Below are positions 1-7,555 of a DNA stretch of 38,630 nt, piece after piece. Positions within the stretch are counted from its first letter, which is position 1; each line of letters opens with the position of its first letter. The notes beneath the pieces were generated by a model, which made no database searches, had not been told where the DNA came from, and saw only the letters and a program-made list of their open reading frames with translations. Source of the stretch: Alphaproteobacteria bacterium (GTDB lineage: Bacteria > Pseudomonadota > Alphaproteobacteria > UBA9219); contig JAQVZU010000008.1 of assembly GCA_028708035.1 (NCBI GenBank), forward strand, positions 1 to 38,630. The letters run 5' to 3'. The translations under genes were made by a program, and so were the position numbers.

Positions 1-2
1 AG

Positions 3-101
3 GTGGGACGCCAGATTGCAAAAGGTAAATCCTTGCTTGCGATTAACGACGAGAATGAAGCCGTGCCGACTTCGCCAAGCTCCGCCGAAGCCCACGGATG
101 A
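3..101 (+). CDS. C-terminal tail of an unidentified protein (5' partial)
   Basis: The frame is open from the left edge and ends at TGA 99-101. It encodes about 32 residues beginning VGRQIAKGKSLLAINDENEA and ending in a Pro/Ser-rich stretch. The composition looks like a real protein tail rather than a shadow frame, but it is too short to assign. It lies upstream of a mobilization module, so a plasmid or integrative-element gene is plausible. This is inference from context only. Confidence 0.35.
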   Translation: MGRQIAKGKSLLAINDENEAVPTSPSSAEAHG

Positions 102-255
102 TGCTTTTTGTCGCAGAATGTACCACGTGATATCATTTAAGCTCTTTTCGTACGTCCACGTATCATTCCGGCGTTCATGGGGAAGAAACAAACCCAAAAT
201 CTTCAACAATCTTCAATAAGCAACAACAAGGCATATACAAAAACAGGAAGATGCC

Positions 256-269
256 CCCTATATATAGGG
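256..269. promoter_or_regulatory. perfect 14-bp palindrome upstream of the HTH gene, possible operator
   Basis: CCCTATATATAGGG is a perfect palindrome 42 bases upstream of the ATG at 312. Its centre could also serve as a -10-like element. A symmetric site directly upstream of a DNA-binding protein gene suggests an autoregulatory operator, but no second copy was found and the role is inferred. The rest of 102-311 shows nothing recognisable. Confidence 0.3.
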
Positions 270-311
270 AGCCTTGCCAACCGCCTAAGGTTCTAGAAAA
301 AGAGGATCACC

Positions 312-737
312 ATGGACTACGAGAGAGAAATACGCGAAAGACTGCTTTTCCCCGCCCCCAATATCCTAGCGGCGCTAATTGCCCGCATGAAGGATGATGC
401 GAAAGAAGACTTCCCATGGTTTTGTTCGCCTGAAACATCGGATATACCCAACGACGCCAATGAGAACGAAGGGCTAGAAGGTCTAAAAGTATCCCCAGCC
501 CGCCAAGAGTCCCCGTTTCTAACGACCAAGCAGGCCGCCTATTACCTTTGCCTTTCGTTCCGCACGCTAGAGAAAATGCGCGAGACGGCGAGAGGCCCGC
601 GCTTCCGAAGGCATGGCCGTTACATTCGCTACCACATCGACGACATCACGACATGGTCAGAAGAACACAGTTCCTTTTCAATTTCGGACAAAGCCAATTT
701 CGTTCCCGTGAAGCCGTTTTCCAACTCTTTGCATTGA
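312..737 (+). CDS. AlpA/excisionase-like helix-turn-helix protein
   Basis: This 141-residue protein has an N-terminal part of about 65 residues without recognisable features. An HTH_17-type winged helix follows at about 70-118, beginning FLTTKQAAYYLCLSFRTLEK and ending in the family's RYHIDDITTW-like wing. Proteins of this fold act as excisionases (Xis/AlpA) or as regulators of mobile-element genes. The start is fixed by an AGAGGA ribosome site just before ATG 312. It sits upstream of the RHH protein and relaxase, as expected for a control gene of an integrative or mobilizable element. A more distant MerR-like regulator remains possible. The fold call is fairly secure and the exact role is inferred. 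Confidence 0.65.
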   Translation: MDYEREIRERLLFPAPNILAALIARMKDDAKEDFPWFCSPETSDIPNDANENEGLEGLKVSPARQESPFLTTKQAAYYLCLSFRTLEKMRETARGPRFRRHGRYIRYHIDDITTWSEEHSSFSISDKANFVPVKPFSNSLH

Positions 738-827
738 AGATTCCGTATTTGGTCGTACATAAACGTTATAAGAAGATTCCGCGTTTTGGGCGATGATCTC
801 CTGAAGTTTTTTAAACTCCGGGGGATC

Positions 828-1223
828 ATGACCAGCAAAAAAATACGCCATGAGTTTTCAACCGACGCAAGAGTGACCGCACGGCTAAACGAGCTCGTCC
901 AAGCTTCAGGCGCGACGAAAACCGACATCATCACTCAAGCCATCGAAGCCTTCGCCAAGCGCGGCAACGAGAATGAGTTTTCTCGTCTTACAGCCAAGCA
1001 TTTCGACGTTCTTTCGCGTGAACTTGAGGCTGTTAGGCAAGACCTTGAAGCTGCCCGGCGCGATCTCGAATCCGCACGGCAGAGCCGGGAGCAAATGCAA
1101 GCGGACGTGAAAACGATCCTCGAAAAAGTCTCTTTCATTAGCAACATGGCCTCGTCCAAAGCGCCCCCGCCATCCGAGAAAATGCAGCCGCCCTCGCATG
1201 GACTCTTCGGCATCTTCCGTTGA
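828..1223 (+). CDS. ribbon-helix-helix mobilization accessory protein with coiled coil
   Basis: The protein has 131 residues. Residues 7-45 (KIRHEFSTDARVTARLNELV and the following helix) read as a MetJ/Arc/CopG-like ribbon-helix-helix DNA-binding domain. Residues 55-102 are an almost uninterrupted heptad-like stretch with repeats such as VRQDLEAARRDLESARQ, predicting a coiled coil. A Pro-rich tail ends in GLFGIFR. ATG 828 is preferred over an in-frame ATG at 786 because of the GGGGG run just before it and because the RHH domain begins there. Such proteins bind oriT beside a relaxase (MobC/TraJ-like relaxosome helpers), and a relaxase gene follows downstream. A plasmid-type regulator is the alternative. 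Confidence 0.6.
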   Translation: MTSKKIRHEFSTDARVTARLNELVQASGATKTDIITQAIEAFAKRGNENEFSRLTAKHFDVLSRELEAVRQDLEAARRDLESARQSREQMQADVKTILEKVSFISNMASSKAPPPSEKMQPPSHGLFGIFR

Positions 1224-1401
1224 ATCCGGATTCGAAGACGAAAGGGGCAATCACGTGAATGGCTCTCTATTTTTCTCAGTTTCTCCACGACTGGCAGACG
1301 CAATTTTTTCCGTTGAACGCCAATTTGCCACAGCGCTTTGGGCGCACGTTCGCGAGGTGCAACCTGCGTTCCCATTTCACTTTGGGGCTTCAATCAAGAT
1401 G

Positions 1402-2190
1402 CCGTTTCTCAAAAAATCCGTTTTGCCAGATGAACCTTTCGCATCGGGCTGGACCGTGAGAGACAGTGCCGAAACGGCCCAATGCTTGTGTCTCCTGAAG
1501 TCCAGCGGCGGGCTTTTAACCCCGTCCTTTCGTCCTCCGGCAATGTTGCCGCTGCATGAAATTCTGTCCGGCGCGCAGACTCTTTCATTGGCTTTTCGAC
1601 ATCGGAAAACAAGCTCAGCTACAGGTTTTCGGAAAGAGCTTCGCGGCATTTCCTGTCCGGACTCCCCCTTCTTTTTCGTCGTTGGCAAGGTGTCGTTGCT
1701 CAAAAAATCCGCGCGATTAGATGAACGTTTTGCGTTGGGCTGGACAGTGAGAGACAGCGCCGAAACGGCCAAATACCTTTGTCTCCTGAAGTTCAGCACC
1801 ATGATTTCAAACCTGTCCCGGCATGCTTCGGCAGCCCGCTTTCCTCGTAAAATTTTATCGCGGACGCCCGCTCGCTACGGCGCTTTGTGGGGCGCGCTCG
1901 CGGGCGAAGTCTTGGTTTTGTCCGGCCTTTTTCTCGTCGGCTGGACAACAAAAGACAGCGTCGAAACCGTCCAATGCCTGTGTCTCCTGAAGTCCAGCGG
2001 TGGGCTTTCGGCCCTGTCCTTTTGTCCTCCGTCATGGCCGCCACTGCACGGAATTTTGTCTGGCTGGAAGACTTTTTTATCGACCTTTCGGCCTCGAAAG
2101 CGTTTCCGGCTTCGGCTTTTGGCGTGCCACTTCGTGGCATTTTCAGCCCGAATTCTCTCTTCGTTTTCGTGCCATCGGCAAGGGCCAACG
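1402..2190. repeat. three degenerate direct repeat copies in a gene-poor stretch
   Basis: The 1.27 kb between the RHH gene and the relaxase holds three diverged copies of one unit. Copy A (about 1402-1692) and copy B (about 1693-1893) align without an indel over their first part; CTCAAAAAATCC occurs at both 1408 and 1699. Copy C is about 1894-2190. All three share a core starting GGCTGGAC at 1447, 1738 and 1939 and running through TGTCTCCTGAAGT. A and C also share a 3' part ending near GGCAAGG. Several frames on both strands stay open across the array, and the A/C alignment changes frame, so one long protein is unlikely. Function unknown. Confidence 0.6.
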
Positions 2191-2377
2191 CACGAAAAAC
2201 TTGGACCGCCAATCAAAATAGCTTCGCCAAATTTTTGTTGGGTTTGTGTCTTTCAGCAGCGCAACGCGGCAACCTTGGATTTTTGCTGTTTGGGAAGCGT
2301 GTGATCTTAAGCGGCCGCATGTGAGCAGTTGGGAGACGTGGACCCGGGAAGAATGAGGGAGGTAGGGCAAGATAAAT

Positions 2378-2441
2378 CGTTAGCCTCGTGCCTCGGCTAA
2401 CGTATTGCCTGCACATCCTTTTTTCAAAAAGCTACGAGGCT
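2378..2441. other. candidate oriT: inverted repeat with nic-like motif
   Basis: A perfect 8-bp inverted repeat, CGTTAGCC (2378-2385) and GGCTAACG (2395-2402) with a 9-base loop, is followed directly by TATTGCCTGC. That resembles the IncP/MobP nic consensus TATCCTGC with two extra bases. A second, alternative pairing joins AGCCTCGT 2382-2389 with ACGAGGCT 2434-2441. It lies about 95 bases upstream of a MobP-type relaxase start, where such origins usually sit. The structure is seen in the sequence; the oriT role is inferred. Confidence 0.4.
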
Positions 2442-2495
2442 CGGAGGATTGAAGCACCCAAGTTGTTGATTTTTCTCTAACCATGAAGAGGCTCT

Positions 2496-4466
2496 ATGAC
2501 AGACGATATTTTCGAACCCCACCTTGGTAAGATAGGAAACCGTGGCTCAGGTTCAAGGCGCTACGCGCACCAAGTCCTTGCCGCGATCAATCAGGCAGGC
2601 GGCAGACGCGGCAGCAGAAGCCGCTACACTGGCAGCCGTACCGGGCGCGGCGGCACTATGGCCGCCGTCCTTGCCAGCCGCGACCGCTACGCCTCGTATC
2701 GGGCGCGTCGCGTCATTGTCAAGGCGCGCATCGTGAAGCTAGCCGGGAAGGGGCTGGACAGTGCGCACGCGCACTTGCGTTACATACAGCGCGAAGGAGT
2801 CAGCCGTGACGGGGAGCATGGCGAGATCTACGGCCCAGACCGCGAACAGCCGAACGGCAAGGACTTCTTGGAACGCTCAGCCGGAGATAGGCACCAGTTC
2901 CGCTTTATCGTGGCACCGGAGGACGGGCGCGAATACGAAAGCCTTGAATCGTTCACGCGCCGTCTGATGCACCAAATGGAGCAAGACCTCGGCACGCGTC
3001 TCGACTGGGTTGCGGTCGATCATTACAACACTGGCCATCCGCATACGCACATTATGGTTCGAGGCGTGGACGACATGGGCCAAGGCTTAAAGATTGCGCC
3101 GTCCTACATCAGCAACGGCATAAGGGAACGAGCCGCCGAGTTGGTCTGTCTCGACCTCGGCCCGCGCACGGACAGGGAAATCGAAATGGGCCTGAATGCC
3201 GAGATGGATGCAGACCGCTTAACCAGTCTCGACAGGCAACTTATAAAGATGAAAGAGAATGAGAAAGGTATCTCGCCCTTCTTCGTTAATGACGCCGCCC
3301 GCCAGACCTTGCTCGCGGGCAGGCTCAAGCACCTCGAGCGTCTCGGCCTTGCCGAGGAACGCCGCCCCAGCCAATGGCACATCGACGACGACCTTGAACC
3401 GACCCTTCGCCGCATGGGCGAGCGTGGCGACATTATCAAGACCATGCACCGGGAAATGACCGAGCGGAACATTGCCCGCAGCCCCGCCGATTACGACATC
3501 TATGTCCCGACCGTGCCGGGAACAAAGCCCATAGTCGGGCGTGTCATAGCAAGGGGCCTGTCCGACGAACTTAACGACCGCCACTATTTGGTTGTGGACA
3601 GTGCGGACGGACGCGCACTCTACATTGACATGGGCCGAGGATCGGCAACGGAGCCGACGCCCGAAGGCTGCATTGTTCGCGTGACGCCCAAGAGCCTTCA
3701 ACCAAGGAAGGTGGACAGGACTGTCGCCGAAGTCGCAGCGGCCAACGGCGGACGGTACAACATCGACTTGCATCTGAAGCACGACCAGCGCGCCACCTAC
3801 GAATATGCCGAAACCCATGTCCGGCGTTTGGAAGCCATCCACCGCTCAACAAATGCCATCAGCCGCGAGCCGGACGGAACGTGGATCATAAGCCACGACC
3901 ACCTCGACCGAGCTAGAGAATACGAACGGCTACAAGCCAAGCGCATGCCTGTTATCATAGAGAAGCTTTCAAGCCTAAGCCTTGAACAGCAGATAGGGGC
4001 GCACGGCGCAACGTGGCTCGACCGCCAACTTGTCTCCGGCGATTTCGAGCCGACGCAGGATTCCAACTTCGGCCATGAGGTGCGAGACGCCCTGAGACAA
4101 CGCCAGAACTTTCTTATCGAGCAAGGCTTGGCACAGCAAGAACAGAACGATGTCATCTACCGCTCCAATTTGTTTTCCACGTTGAGAAGGCGCGAGGTGT
4201 CCCGCATGGGCGGCCAGCTCTCCAAAGAGCTTGGCCTTCCTTTCGCCGAAACACTCCCCGGCGAAACCATAGACGGCACGCTACGCAAAACCGTCGAACT
4301 CGCCAGCGGCAAATTTGCGCTCGTCGAAAAAAGCCGCGAATTTACTCTTGTCCCGTGGCGTCCCGTCCTCGAAGACCAAATTGGCAAGCAAATCTCCGGC
4401 ATCATGCGCACCGACGGTATTTCTTGGACTATCGGCAGAAAGCGGGGACTCGGGATAGGGATGTAA
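2496..4466 (+). CDS. MobP/VirD2-type relaxase with DUF3363-like C-terminal region
   Basis: This 656-residue protein would nick one strand at oriT and stay bound to the DNA 5' end through a tyrosine. Motif I is LRYIQREG with candidate catalytic Tyr96. The metal-binding histidine motif is DHYNTGHPHTHIMVRG at about 175-190 (His176, His183, His185). The long remainder matches the general layout of relaxases annotated relaxase/DUF3363, as in RlxS of Tn4371-like elements. The N-terminal 60 residues are basic and Gly/Arg-rich. The ATG follows GAAGAGG. The gene appears intact, with an RHH helper and candidate oriT upstream. No coupling protein or secretion genes are present, so the element would need a helper. 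Confidence 0.85.
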   Translation: MTDDIFEPHLGKIGNRGSGSRRYAHQVLAAINQAGGRRGSRSRYTGSRTGRGGTMAAVLASRDRYASYRARRVIVKARIVKLAGKGLDSAHAHLRYIQREGVSRDGEHGEIYGPDREQPNGKDFLERSAGDRHQFRFIVAPEDGREYESLESFTRRLMHQMEQDLGTRLDWVAVDHYNTGHPHTHIMVRGVDDMGQGLKIAPSYISNGIRERAAELVCLDLGPRTDREIEMGLNAEMDADRLTSLDRQLIKMKENEKGISPFFVNDAARQTLLAGRLKHLERLGLAEERRPSQWHIDDDLEPTLRRMGERGDIIKTMHREMTERNIARSPADYDIYVPTVPGTKPIVGRVIARGLSDELNDRHYLVVDSADGRALYIDMGRGSATEPTPEGCIVRVTPKSLQPRKVDRTVAEVAAANGGRYNIDLHLKHDQRATYEYAETHVRRLEAIHRSTNAISREPDGTWIISHDHLDRAREYERLQAKRMPVIIEKLSSLSLEQQIGAHGATWLDRQLVSGDFEPTQDSNFGHEVRDALRQRQNFLIEQGLAQQEQNDVIYRSNLFSTLRRREVSRMGGQLSKELGLPFAETLPGETIDGTLRKTVELASGKFALVEKSREFTLVPWRPVLEDQIGKQISGIMRTDGISWTIGRKRGLGIGM

Positions 4467-4535
4467 AAAGAAACCGCGAGGACGGTTAGAGATAGCCGCC
4501 TAAAACAAAATTTCTGTTTTCAATCCTCCACAAAG

Positions 4536-4559
4536 AAAAGGGCCATTAACGGCCCTTTT
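4536..4559 (+). terminator. Rho-independent terminator after the relaxase
   Basis: AAAAGGGCC pairs perfectly with GGCCCTTTT across a 6-base loop, giving an A-run, a GC stem and a T-run. It can work in both directions. It is 70 bases past the relaxase stop. The rest of 4467-4802 holds no gene I can support. Confidence 0.75.
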
Positions 4560-4802
4560 CGAAGCGGAGAACTAAAGGTAACACAACTATGAATTGGTAA
4601 AATTGTCCCCAAAACATCCATTTGTTCTTTGGCTCCTGTCGACGCGTGTCGTGCGCTCTTTTATCAGGATCGTATGAGAGCGGACGTAATCGCTATAAGA
4701 GATTTTCACGTTCCGCGCGACACTCCCTTCGTTCGTGCTGACCGAGGAATTTGCCTTCCTTGCGTCGGCATCGTTTCGTTGCCTCATGCAGTAGGAGTTG
4801 TC

Positions 4803-5039
4803 ATGGAACCTGTCGCTTATCGCGTCTCGGAATTCTGCCGAATCTACGTTATCTCTAAAGCCTCTTTTTACCGCGAGGTTCAAGCCGGAAGGCTCCACAT
4901 CCTAAAGCGCGGCAGGCGCAGCCTTGTCGAACGCACCGAAGCCGAAAGATGGTTCGACAGGATCAAGGCTAAGGCCAACCCAATGCAGGAAAAGGTACCT
5001 TCCCGCTCGTCAGCAAGCGTGCCTATAGCCGAGAAATAG
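4803..5039 (+). CDS. small AlpA-like DNA-binding protein
   Basis: A 78-residue protein whose core is an HTH_17/AlpA-like fold: YRVSEFCRIYVISKASFYRE, then a wing with GRRSLVERTEAERWFDRI. AlpA-family proteins are excisionases or activators of integrase genes. ATG 4803 is chosen over an upstream in-frame start because TAGGAG precedes it at good spacing and the domain starts within ten residues. It is the last clear gene before the tRNA-Glu, a common place for an excisionase in tRNA-targeting elements. It differs clearly in sequence from the HTH protein at 312. Confidence 0.6.
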   Translation: MEPVAYRVSEFCRIYVISKASFYREVQAGRLHILKRGRRSLVERTEAERWFDRIKAKANPMQEKVPSRSSASVPIAEK

Positions 5040-5205
5040 AGGCTCAAGCCGAACCAAAACAATGGAACACAATCCAAGCGACGCTATAACCACGCACCGG
5101 AAAATCCGTACCGCGAACAAAAGAAGGCTTTTCGTCGCATTGAGCTGGATGGAAAAGCACCGCGCCGCCGACCTGGCTTATTACCCAAAAGTTACCCAGA
5201 AAACG

Positions 5206-5229
5206 AAAAAAGCCGCCCGATGCGGCGGC
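5206..5229 (-). terminator. Rho-independent terminator of tRNA-Glu
   Basis: Read on the minus strand, a GCCGCC/GGCGGC stem with a 6-base loop is followed by six T. It lies 18 bases downstream of the tRNA 3' end and is oriented for it. Confidence 0.75.
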
Positions 5230-5246
5230 TAACTCATTGAAATCGT

Positions 5247-5322
5247 TGGCGTCCCCTACCGGATTTGAACCGGTGTTCTCACCGTGAGAGGGTGGTGTCC
5301 TAGGCCTCTAGACGAAGGGGAC
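5247..5322 (-). tRNA. tRNA-Glu (anticodon CTC)
   Basis: The minus strand folds as a 76-nt cloverleaf. The acceptor GTCCCCT pairs with AGGGGAC, the D arm resembles E. coli tRNA-Glu, the T arm is ACCGG-TTCAAAT-CCGGT, and the 3' end encodes G plus CCA. The anticodon loop is CTCTCAC with CTC at 5286-5288, reading GAG. The outermost anticodon-stem pair (C27-A43) is mismatched. The 3' end points toward the mobilizable region, so it is a possible integration site. Confidence 0.93.
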
Positions 5323-5337
5323 CGCGCCGCTGTTCTC

Positions 5338-5823
5338 TTATTTTTTGCGGAATTTGTCCAGACTTATTACCTTGCCTCGACAATCATCTTTGTCCCCACC
5401 CTCAGATTTAGCCTTTTCTCCCTTAATTTGCGCCTCCTCAGCTTTTTCGGGGTATTCGCTTGTTTCCTCAACGTTTTGGAACTGAAGCGCGAAGTTAACC
5501 GAGGGGTCCGCAAACGTCGTTATCGAGTCTATCGGAACCACCAGGCTTTCCTTAATGTTGTTAAAACTCAACATTACTTGAATTGCATCGTCCTCAATCT
5601 TCAGACCTGAAAACTGATATTGAAGCACGATTGTCATTTCGTCGGGATACTGTTTGCGTAAATATTCGGGAACTTTGACGCCGGGGAACTTCGTCAAAAA
5701 CGTGATATAAAAATGATGGTCGCCCGGTAATCCGTCGCGCGCAACCGTATCTATCGTCTCGCGCACGACATCCCGCAATGCGGCTTCGATCATCAAATCG
5801 TATCTCAGCAAATCTTCGCTCAT
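5338..5823 (-). CDS. sspB: ClpXP adaptor SspB, alphaproteobacterial type
   Basis: SspB tethers ssrA-tagged proteins stalled on ribosomes to the ClpXP protease. This 161-residue version has the alpha-type signature: RYDLMIEAALRDVVRE, then LPGDHHFYITF and LRKQYPDEMTIVLQYQF, then DPSVNFALQF. An acidic linker follows, and the conserved tail VISLDKFRKK is the likely ClpX-binding motif. The start at 5823 (MSEDLLRYD) is preferred, with AGAGAA before it, because the family begins at this point. The frame stays open 41 codons further upstream to 5946, so a longer form cannot be excluded. It stands alone, 15 bases from the tRNA-Glu 5' end. Confidence 0.85.
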   Translation of the reverse strand: MSEDLLRYDLMIEAALRDVVRETIDTVARDGLPGDHHFYITFLTKFPGVKVPEYLRKQYPDEMTIVLQYQFSGLKIEDDAIQVMLSFNNIKESLVVPIDSITTFADPSVNFALQFQNVEETSEYPEKAEEAQIKGEKAKSEGGDKDDCRGKVISLDKFRKK

Positions 5824-6073
5824 TTTCTCTAACACATTTATGCCATACGGCTCGTTGATAGCAAGCTTAAGCGGGTCTGTATAGTGCTGGCCTTTTCCAA
5901 CCTTAACCTCTTTTTTACATAAGGTTTGATCGCATTTCCAAAGCATATTCGTATAGCCTCGCGCATTAATTGTAAAAATGGCAACCGCAAAATCGCCACG
6001 TCACGTCAAGCTGTGCTAAATCAGCACGCAAGGCACTTAAACACGAAATTTTTTGGTTATTAGACGAGGCAAA

Positions 6074-6225
6074 ACCTCAAAATTTGGTGAGGTCTGACAA
6101 TCTACGTATGCCGAGATGGTCGTCTGCAAGGTCGCATCTGTCGGCATAAATCGCGGCAGAAGACTTCGACGTCTTCCACGAGAACGCGGAGGTCGAACGG
6201 CGTTACGCACACCGCCGACACCTCC
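6074..6225. ncRNA. candidate structured RNA: four consecutive hairpins
   Basis: In the roughly 430 bases between sspB and the next gene, four hairpins follow one another. They are ACCTCA/TGAGGT (6074-6093), TATGCCGA..GATG/CATC..TCGGCATA (6107-6148), GAAGAC/GTCTTC (6159-6176), and GGAGGT..CGGCG/CGCCG..ACCTCC (6188-6225). On the minus strand the last hairpin met is followed by TTTTG, a weak terminator-like end. No known family (6S, tmRNA, riboswitch) was recognised. It could be an sRNA, an sspB leader or a regulatory UTR. Strand is undecided. Confidence 0.35.
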
Positions 6226-6250
6226 TGCGCGCTAATAATCCCCGCAAAGA

Positions 6251-6763
6251 CTACTCTTCCTCCCAACCGCCTCCGCGATCATGCCGGCTTCTCGAACCGT
6301 AACCCCGTCCGCCGCCGCCATAGCCGCCTTCTTCCTCGTAATGAGGGCGTGCTCTACGAGAGCGTCCGTCGCCTTCTTCTTCCACTTCTTCACCCCAGCC
6401 CTTGCGCGAAGCGCGAGAATGGCCCTCGGGGTCGCCAAACCAGCCGCTTGGGCGATGTTCCGGATTTTCCCATCCTCTTCCTGAGGCTTCAGAATGGCCT
6501 TCCGGATCGCCGAACCACCCTCCCTGCCCCATATCTTCCGCATAGCCACGTTCGTCATGTGGGGCCCTCGCCGCGCGTTCAGAACGGGCTGCCTGCCCGC
6601 GCATTCTATGCTCGCGCTCCTCCTCGATGCTTTCATGACGCGTGCGGCCATGCCTCGAACTGCCGTATTCTTCTTCCTCGCCCCAACGTCCTCCGCCGCG
6701 ACCGCTATAGCCATAACGTCCGCGTCCGCCTTCCCGTTCACTTTCATATCGAGTCCCTGGCAT
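6251..6763 (-). CDS. KGG/stress-type repeat protein
   Basis: A 170-residue, highly charged, Gly/Arg/Glu-rich protein. It contains two copies of the motif GWFGDPEGHS followed by an Arg/Lys-GW unit (GWFGDPEGHSEASGRGWE and GWFGDPEGHSRASRKGWG). The motif is typical of small general-stress or KGG-like hydrophilic proteins; their function is poorly known. It lacks a signal peptide and is predicted to be largely disordered. A strong GGAGGGA ribosome site fixes the start at 6763. A longer overlapping minus-strand frame (6831-6232) has no ribosome site and lacks the repeat motif. It is probably transcribed alone. Confidence 0.7.
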   Translation of the reverse strand: MPGTRYESEREGGRGRYGYSGRGGGRWGEEEEYGSSRHGRTRHESIEEEREHRMRGQAARSERAARAPHDERGYAEDMGQGGWFGDPEGHSEASGRGWENPEHRPSGWFGDPEGHSRASRKGWGEEVEEEGDGRSRRARPHYEEEGGYGGGGRGYGSRSRHDRGGGWEEE

Positions 6764-6956
6764 GAGTCCCTCCTTCGTTTGAAACGCCTGGCATTTCTAG
6801 GATTACCGAGGTGCGTATAAAAACTCTGCACAGAGTTTCATTGCCCGCGAAAGAACGCTTCCATTCGAAGCGCCCGCGGCTAACGAAATACGAATTACGG
6901 CAAAATTTTATTGCTTTGTTGTTATTTTAGACATCGAAATGCCATCACTTTTCCAT

Positions 6957-6986
6957 TTGTCACTTTTCGTTTTGAAGCCTTATAGT
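6957..6986 (+). promoter_or_regulatory. putative sigma70 promoter of the RcnB-like gene
   Basis: TTGTCA (6957-6962) and TATAGT (6981-6986) are separated by 18 bases, 31 bases upstream of ATG 7018. The match is good but untested. Confidence 0.4.
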
Positions 6987-7017
6987 CCGCAGAGTCATTT
7001 TTCAACGAGGTTTCCCC

Positions 7018-7461
7018 ATGAATCGACTCAAAACGATCCTGATAAGCGCTACGATGGCCTTGGTTGTAAGCGCCCCCGCATATGCTCGCCATGGCGGAGA
7101 ACATGGCCCCGGCCCTGATCCGCATCCTCACTTTGAACACGGCATTGAAGAAGCTCGGCAGTTTGATGATGGACGGCGTGAGCGCATTCGGGCGTATATG
7201 CGCGAGGACATGGACCGGCGCTGCCCTTATGGACTTGCAAAAAAGCACAGATGCAGAAGACCTACGCACAGCGTAACCTATCAAATCGGGGGATATGTTC
7301 CTGTTAGGCATCGCGACCTTCCCGCTGACTTTGTGACGAGAATGGGACCGCCGCCTCGGGGAATGTACTATGCCATGGTGGACAACGATGTGCTTCTCGT
7401 GTCCATGGCGACAAAAAAGATCATTGACGCCATCACGCTTATGTCGGTCGTTGGCAACTAA
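7018..7461 (+). CDS. RcnB-like periplasmic protein
   Basis: A 147-residue exported protein. A signal peptide covers about residues 1-23 (hydrophobic ILISATMALVVSAPAYA, cleavage after AYA). A His/Pro/Gly-rich stretch follows (HGGEHGPGPDPHPHFEHG). The C-terminal part has the RcnB-family pattern: VTYQIGGYVPVRHRDLPADF, then PPPRGMYYAMVDNDVLLVSM, then KIIDAI. RcnB of E. coli is a periplasmic protein in nickel/cobalt homeostasis, and relatives are annotated CigR-like. The His-rich segment could bind metal, which is inference. The gene has its own promoter candidate and is followed 94 bases later by purM. Confidence 0.7.
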   Translation: MNRLKTILISATMALVVSAPAYARHGGEHGPGPDPHPHFEHGIEEARQFDDGRRERIRAYMREDMDRRCPYGLAKKHRCRRPTHSVTYQIGGYVPVRHRDLPADFVTRMGPPPRGMYYAMVDNDVLLVSMATKKIIDAITLMSVVGN

Positions 7462-7555
7462 AGCGCGCTTGGGCGGTTAGGATTTGTATTAGCGGCTTTG
7501 TATGCCTATAAATAGGCCTTGGGTTCGTCGATACTTGCCTATTTTGGGTCTGCAC

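Noticed and set aside
1377..2216. Minus-strand open frames across the same array with repeated FRRH...VS.LS..VQP pattern
   Set aside because: They share third-codon positions with the plus-strand frame, so conservation cannot tell them apart, and no ribosome sites or known domains are present.
1198..2304. A 368-codon plus-strand open frame across the repeat array
   Set aside because: It has no ribosome site, overlaps the end of the RHH gene, and the two full repeat copies continue in different frames, so the open frame follows from repeat composition.
5062..5232. A 56-codon plus-strand frame before tRNA-Glu
   Set aside because: It lacks a ribosome site and its last codons are formed by the tRNA terminator hairpin.
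5824..5946. Forty-one extra codons at the sspB N-terminus
   Set aside because: The family begins at MSEDLLRYD, which has a ribosome site; the extension shows no conserved features, although it is open.
6232..6831. A longer minus-strand frame over the stress-repeat gene
   Set aside because: It has no ribosome site and lacks the GWFGDPEGHS repeats that mark the true frame.
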